Source: CAZRIE01 sp964600075 (lineage in GTDB: Bacteria; Bacteroidota; Bacteroidia; Flavobacteriales; Flavobacteriaceae). From it: a stretch of 64,000 nucleotides of DNA. The notes under the pieces are model-generated. The model ran no database searches and had not been told where the DNA came from. It saw nothing but the letters and a program-made list of their open reading frames with translations. Location of the stretch: NCBI GenBank assembly GCA_964600075.1, contig CAZRIE010000005.1:1-64000 (forward strand), in the 5' to 3' direction. Position 1 is the first letter of the stretch. Each line of letters begins with the position of its first letter. This document shows, one piece after another, positions 63,385 through 64,000 of this stretch. The position numbers and the translations under genes are program-made.

Positions 63385-63999
63385 TTAAACCCGGTGCAGT
63401 TTGTAGGGGTAGACCCCGTCAGCATTCCACTGGCATACGTACAGATTTTTGTCATTATCCAAGCAAACATCGTGACAATTTTTAAAGATTGGCCGTTCCT
63501 GTAGCATCAGTTGCAGTTTACCATCTTTATATATCGGTTCTGTACCACCAGGGTTCGAAACTACATTATTGTTCTTATCCAGAACCGTTACAAAACCTTT
63601 GTTCAACTGCATATTGTAGTTGCCTTCTTCCATGCCGAAACATACCCCGGAATACACATTTTCACCATCGATGACCGGTCGACTTATGAAAAGGCCAGGC
63701 ATATAAAAGGTTTCGAGATATTCCCCATCCAACGAAAATCGTTTGAATGCGTTTTTGATTCGAGCGGAACAGAGTAGGGTCGGTTTCTCCGGGTTTCGAT
63801 TATCGATGGCCACACCGTGGGCTTGCTTGAACTTCTCTGGCGACAAAAAACTATCTCCTCCAAATTTTCGGATGAAGTTACCTTTGGCATCGTATTGGAG
63901 AATAAATTGCGAACCATAACCATCGGCTACATAAATATCTCCATTGGGTCCGATAGCAGTTTCGGTAGGTCTAAAATGTAAATTTTGGTCATAGGCACC
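63385..63999 (-). CDS. NHL/6-bladed beta-propeller-like protein (5' partial)
   Basis: The frame is open through the right edge of the window. The ATG at 63846 is internal, because the translated sequence beyond it (GPNGDIYVADGYGSQFI, then YDAKGNFIRKFGG) continues as propeller blades. About 205 residues are visible. They show NHL-like repeats (HGVAIDNRNPEKPTLLCSAR; HDVCLDNDKNLYVCQWNA) of the type used as binding scaffolds or lyases of the peptidyl-hydroxyglycine amidating type. No function can be assigned. It ends opposite the terminator of the neighbouring operon, which it converges on. Confidence 0.75.
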   Translation of the reverse strand, partial: GAYDQNLHFRPTETAIGPNGDIYVADGYGSQFILQYDAKGNFIRKFGGDSFLSPEKFKQAHGVAIDNRNPEKPTLLCSARIKNAFKRFSLDGEYLETFYMPGLFISRPVIDGENVYSGVCFGMEEGNYNMQLNKGFVTVLDKNNNVVSNPGGTEPIYKDGKLQLMLQERPIFKNCHDVCLDNDKNLYVCQWNADGVYPYKLHRV

Positions 64000-64000
64000 A

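Noticed and set aside
1..64000. tRNA, rRNA or CRISPR array
   Set aside because: I read the intergenic regions and saw no cloverleaf, no rRNA stretch, and no regularly spaced identical repeats with unique spacers.

Overview
The window reads as the chromosome of a marine-type member of the Flavobacteriaceae (Bacteroidota), in the neighbourhood of Zobellia, Maribacter or Arenibacter. The evidence is a gldL-gldM-gldN gliding/type IX secretion operon, a SusC/SusD pair, Bacteroidota-type -7 boxes (TAnnTTTG), almost no Shine-Dalgarno sites, and many lipoproteins and Tat-exported sugar enzymes. The genus is an inference. One 100-base run of N (16563-16662) marks a scaffold gap.

Layout. 1-3224: gldL (5' end cut off), gldM and gldN, closed by a strong terminator. 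3555-9262: FAD oxidoreductase, DUF983 protein, ABC-F ATPase and two duplicated leucine-rich-repeat proteins, each with a near-identical terminator. 9445-15226: a three-gene RND efflux operon with overlapping stop and start codons. 15413-25744: a mixed block of an oxidoreductase, a CPXCG protein, a frameshifted DUF2807 gene, a divergent Nramp-like transporter, an SDR-fold protein paired with a DapA-family aldolase, a SUMF1-domain lipoprotein, a Tat-exported Gfo/Idh/MocA protein, YceI and an M20 amidohydrolase. 25932-34440: an operon of planctomycete-type proteins (two tandem DUF1549/DUF1553 cytochrome-domain proteins, a DUF1501 protein, a membrane cytochrome) ending in an SDR dehydrogenase. 34510-40944: two alpha-L-rhamnosidase-family proteins and a type I sulfatase, suggesting use of a sulfated rhamnose-containing algal glycan. 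41009-45253: a Y-family polymerase plus short DnaE mutagenesis cassette. 45499-49812: minus-strand genes for glycerate kinase, an alcohol dehydrogenase-like protein, a sugar isomerase and 5-dehydro-4-deoxyglucarate dehydratase. 50069-50653: siroheme synthesis. 51142-63271: a sugar-uptake locus with DUF1080 proteins, a PmoA-like protein, a LacI-type regulator, SusCD, a Tat-exported isomerase and a Tat-exported Gfo/Idh/MocA protein. 63385 to the end: a partial beta-propeller protein.

The most interesting unit is 51142-63271. It has an import pair and a regulator but no recognisable glycoside hydrolase. Its gene set matches the recently recognised 3-keto-glycoside route, in which a Gfo/Idh/MocA enzyme oxidises a sugar to its 3-keto form and DUF1080 proteins cleave it. 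An 18-bp perfect palindrome (TTCGTTAACGTTAACGAA) lies upstream of susC and a near copy lies upstream of the DUF1080 operon. Both overlap a -7-like TAnnTTCG box, and the LacI-type gene lies between the two transcription units, which suggests one small regulon. Other points of note are a tandem TGGA-N5-TCCA dyad straddling the promoter of the dinB-dnaE cassette, a 161-bp MITE-like element with 17-bp inverted ends, an Nramp homologue lacking its metal-binding motifs, and an extended-SDR protein in which the YxxxK lysine is a cysteine.
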